Assembly (NCBI RefSeq): GCF_019857205.1
Contig: NZ_JAHWXO010000001.1
Coordinates: forward strand, 1-64,000
Reading direction: 5' to 3'
DNA length: 64,000 nucleotides
Origin: Qipengyuania pacifica
GTDB lineage: Bacteria; Pseudomonadota; Alphaproteobacteria; Sphingomonadales; Sphingomonadaceae
Shown here: positions 63,075 through 64,000 of the stretch, piece after piece
Numbering within the stretch: the stretch's first letter is position 1
How the letters are laid out: each line of letters starts with the position of its first letter
Translations under genes and position numbers: made by a program
Notes under the pieces: generated by a model
Seen by the model: only the letters and a program-made list of their open reading frames with translations
Database searches by the model: none
What the model was told of the DNA's origin: nothing

Positions 63075-64000
63075 ATGCCCGATTTCTCGCCTACCGAACT
63101 GGCAGTACCCGGCTTCATCGCTCTCGTGCTGATGGAGATGGTCTGGGCCTGGCGTAAACGCCCCGACGCCTATGAACCAAGGGATACGCTCACCAGCCTT
63201 GCCTTCGGTCTCGGCAGCACCGTGGCTGGCCTGCTCTCCGGCGGGGTGTTTCTCGCGCTGTTCATCTGGCTTTGGCAGTTTCGCCTGTTCGATGTGCCGT
63301 GGACCTGGTGGGCCTTTGTCCTGTGCTTCGTGCTCGACGACCTGAAATATTACTGGGTACACCGTTTCGGCCACCGCGTCCGCTGGTTCTGGGCGAGCCA
63401 TGTGAACCACCACTCGAGCCAGCACTACAATCTCTCAACCGCACTGCGGCAGACGTGGACCGGCTTTCTCACGCTGGGGTTCGCCTTCGCGCTCCCGCTG
63501 GTCCTTCTTGGCTTTCATCCCGTCATGATAGCCATCTGCAGCGGGTTCAACCTGATCTACCAGTTCTGGATTCACACCGAAGCGATCAATCGCATGCCAC
63601 GCTGGTTCGAAGCAGTGATGAACACGCCCAGCCATCACCGCGTCCACCATGCGACCAATCCGCGCTATCTCGATCGCAACTATGCCGGCGTCTTCATCGT
63701 CTGGGACAAGATGTTCGGCACCTTCGAGCCGGAGGTGAAAGGCGAAAAGATCCGGTACGGCATCGTCAAACAACTCGGCAGCTTCAATCTGGTCTGGGCG
63801 GTGTTCCATGAATGGGTGGGCATTGTGCAGGATATGTGGCGAGCGCCATGGAAGCACAAATTGTCCTATCTCTTGCGCGAACCCGGCTGGACCCATGACG
63901 GAAGCCGCGAAACGTCCGACCAGATAAGGGCGCGCTGGCTGGAACGGCAGGGCATGCAGGAAAATTCCGTTTCATCGGAAAACCCGATTGCGGGCGAGGC
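63075..64000 (+). CDS. Sterol desaturase family protein, 3' end cut by window edge
   Basis: 308 complete codons are visible with no stop before the edge. TM-rich N-terminus; di-iron histidine boxes HRFGH, HVNHHSS and HHRVHH are intact. LDDLKYYWVHR is the acidic lead-in. Related to membrane fatty-acid hydroxylases and alkylglycerol monooxygenase-like enzymes. It pairs with the hypothetical membrane protein upstream. The substrate is unknown. Confidence 0.88.
   Translation, partial: MPDFSPTELAVPGFIALVLMEMVWAWRKRPDAYEPRDTLTSLAFGLGSTVAGLLSGGVFLALFIWLWQFRLFDVPWTWWAFVLCFVLDDLKYYWVHRFGHRVRWFWASHVNHHSSQHYNLSTALRQTWTGFLTLGFAFALPLVLLGFHPVMIAICSGFNLIYQFWIHTEAINRMPRWFEAVMNTPSHHRVHHATNPRYLDRNYAGVFIVWDKMFGTFEPEVKGEKIRYGIVKQLGSFNLVWAVFHEWVGIVQDMWRAPWKHKLSYLLREPGWTHDGSRETSDQIRARWLERQGMQENSVSSENPIAGE

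Overview
The window looks like the chromosome of a GC-rich alphaproteobacterium in the Sphingomonadales, most likely an Erythrobacteraceae-type genome. The evidence is an ACP-serine palmitoyltransferase pair (sphingolipid synthesis), a DivK regulator beside a DUF3572 gene, an alphaproteobacterial DksA with a degenerate zinc finger, and a gene transfer agent (GTA) cluster in canonical order. The family-level placement is inference from gene content; no rRNA or tRNA gene was seen.

Layout. 1-5.4 kb is accessory DNA: the 5' part of a very large methylase/helicase of the strawberry-notch type, a CHC2/Toprim primase-like gene, and a hipBA toxin-antitoxin pair with a paired palindromic operator. It looks like the right end of an integrated or conjugative element. 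5.6-35.5 kb is mostly housekeeping: a porin-like protein, malic enzyme (maeB), mutS, 3-hydroxyacyl-CoA dehydrogenase, cobalamin adenosyltransferase, gluQRS, the tryptophan-degrading kynA-kynB-kynU operon, dksA, a five-gene minus-strand operon with overlapping genes, divK, acp-spt, a secreted phosphatase, an Arg-rich repeat lipoprotein, osmC, fatty-acid hydroxylase/sterol desaturase and a Crp-type regulator.

35.6-51.0 kb is a GTA structural operon: TerS-like gp1, TerL, portal, DUF6127, prohead protease, capsid, connector, tail terminator, tail tube, tail chaperones, short tape measure, a fused distal-tail protein, hub, NlpC/P60 peptidase, megatron-like gp15 and DUF2793. It has unusual features. 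Between terminase and portal there is an insertion carrying a GIY-YIG gene and a five-copy 25-bp palindromic array. Copies of the same palindrome lie elsewhere in the operon, one pair inside the protease coding sequence. A 20-bp tandem duplication frameshifts the small tail chaperone. A 240-nt hairpin-rich spacer precedes the capsid gene, and a strong hairpin follows it. The distal tail protein carries a 566-residue N-terminal fusion, and a Shine-Dalgarno plus ATG survive at the domain junction.

51-64 kb returns to core genes: an OmpA-type protein with 22 consecutive prolines, Cu/Zn superoxide dismutase, an MFS transporter with queC, hslO, argF-argD, a glycine-rich double cold-shock-domain protein, a TerC-type membrane protein, an M20 amidohydrolase and a second desaturase cut by the right edge.

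Genes are densely packed and many are coupled by ATGA or GTGA overlaps. No stretch longer than about 300 bases lacks a feature except the repeat-bearing part of 37.8-38.9 kb, which is described in its own entries.
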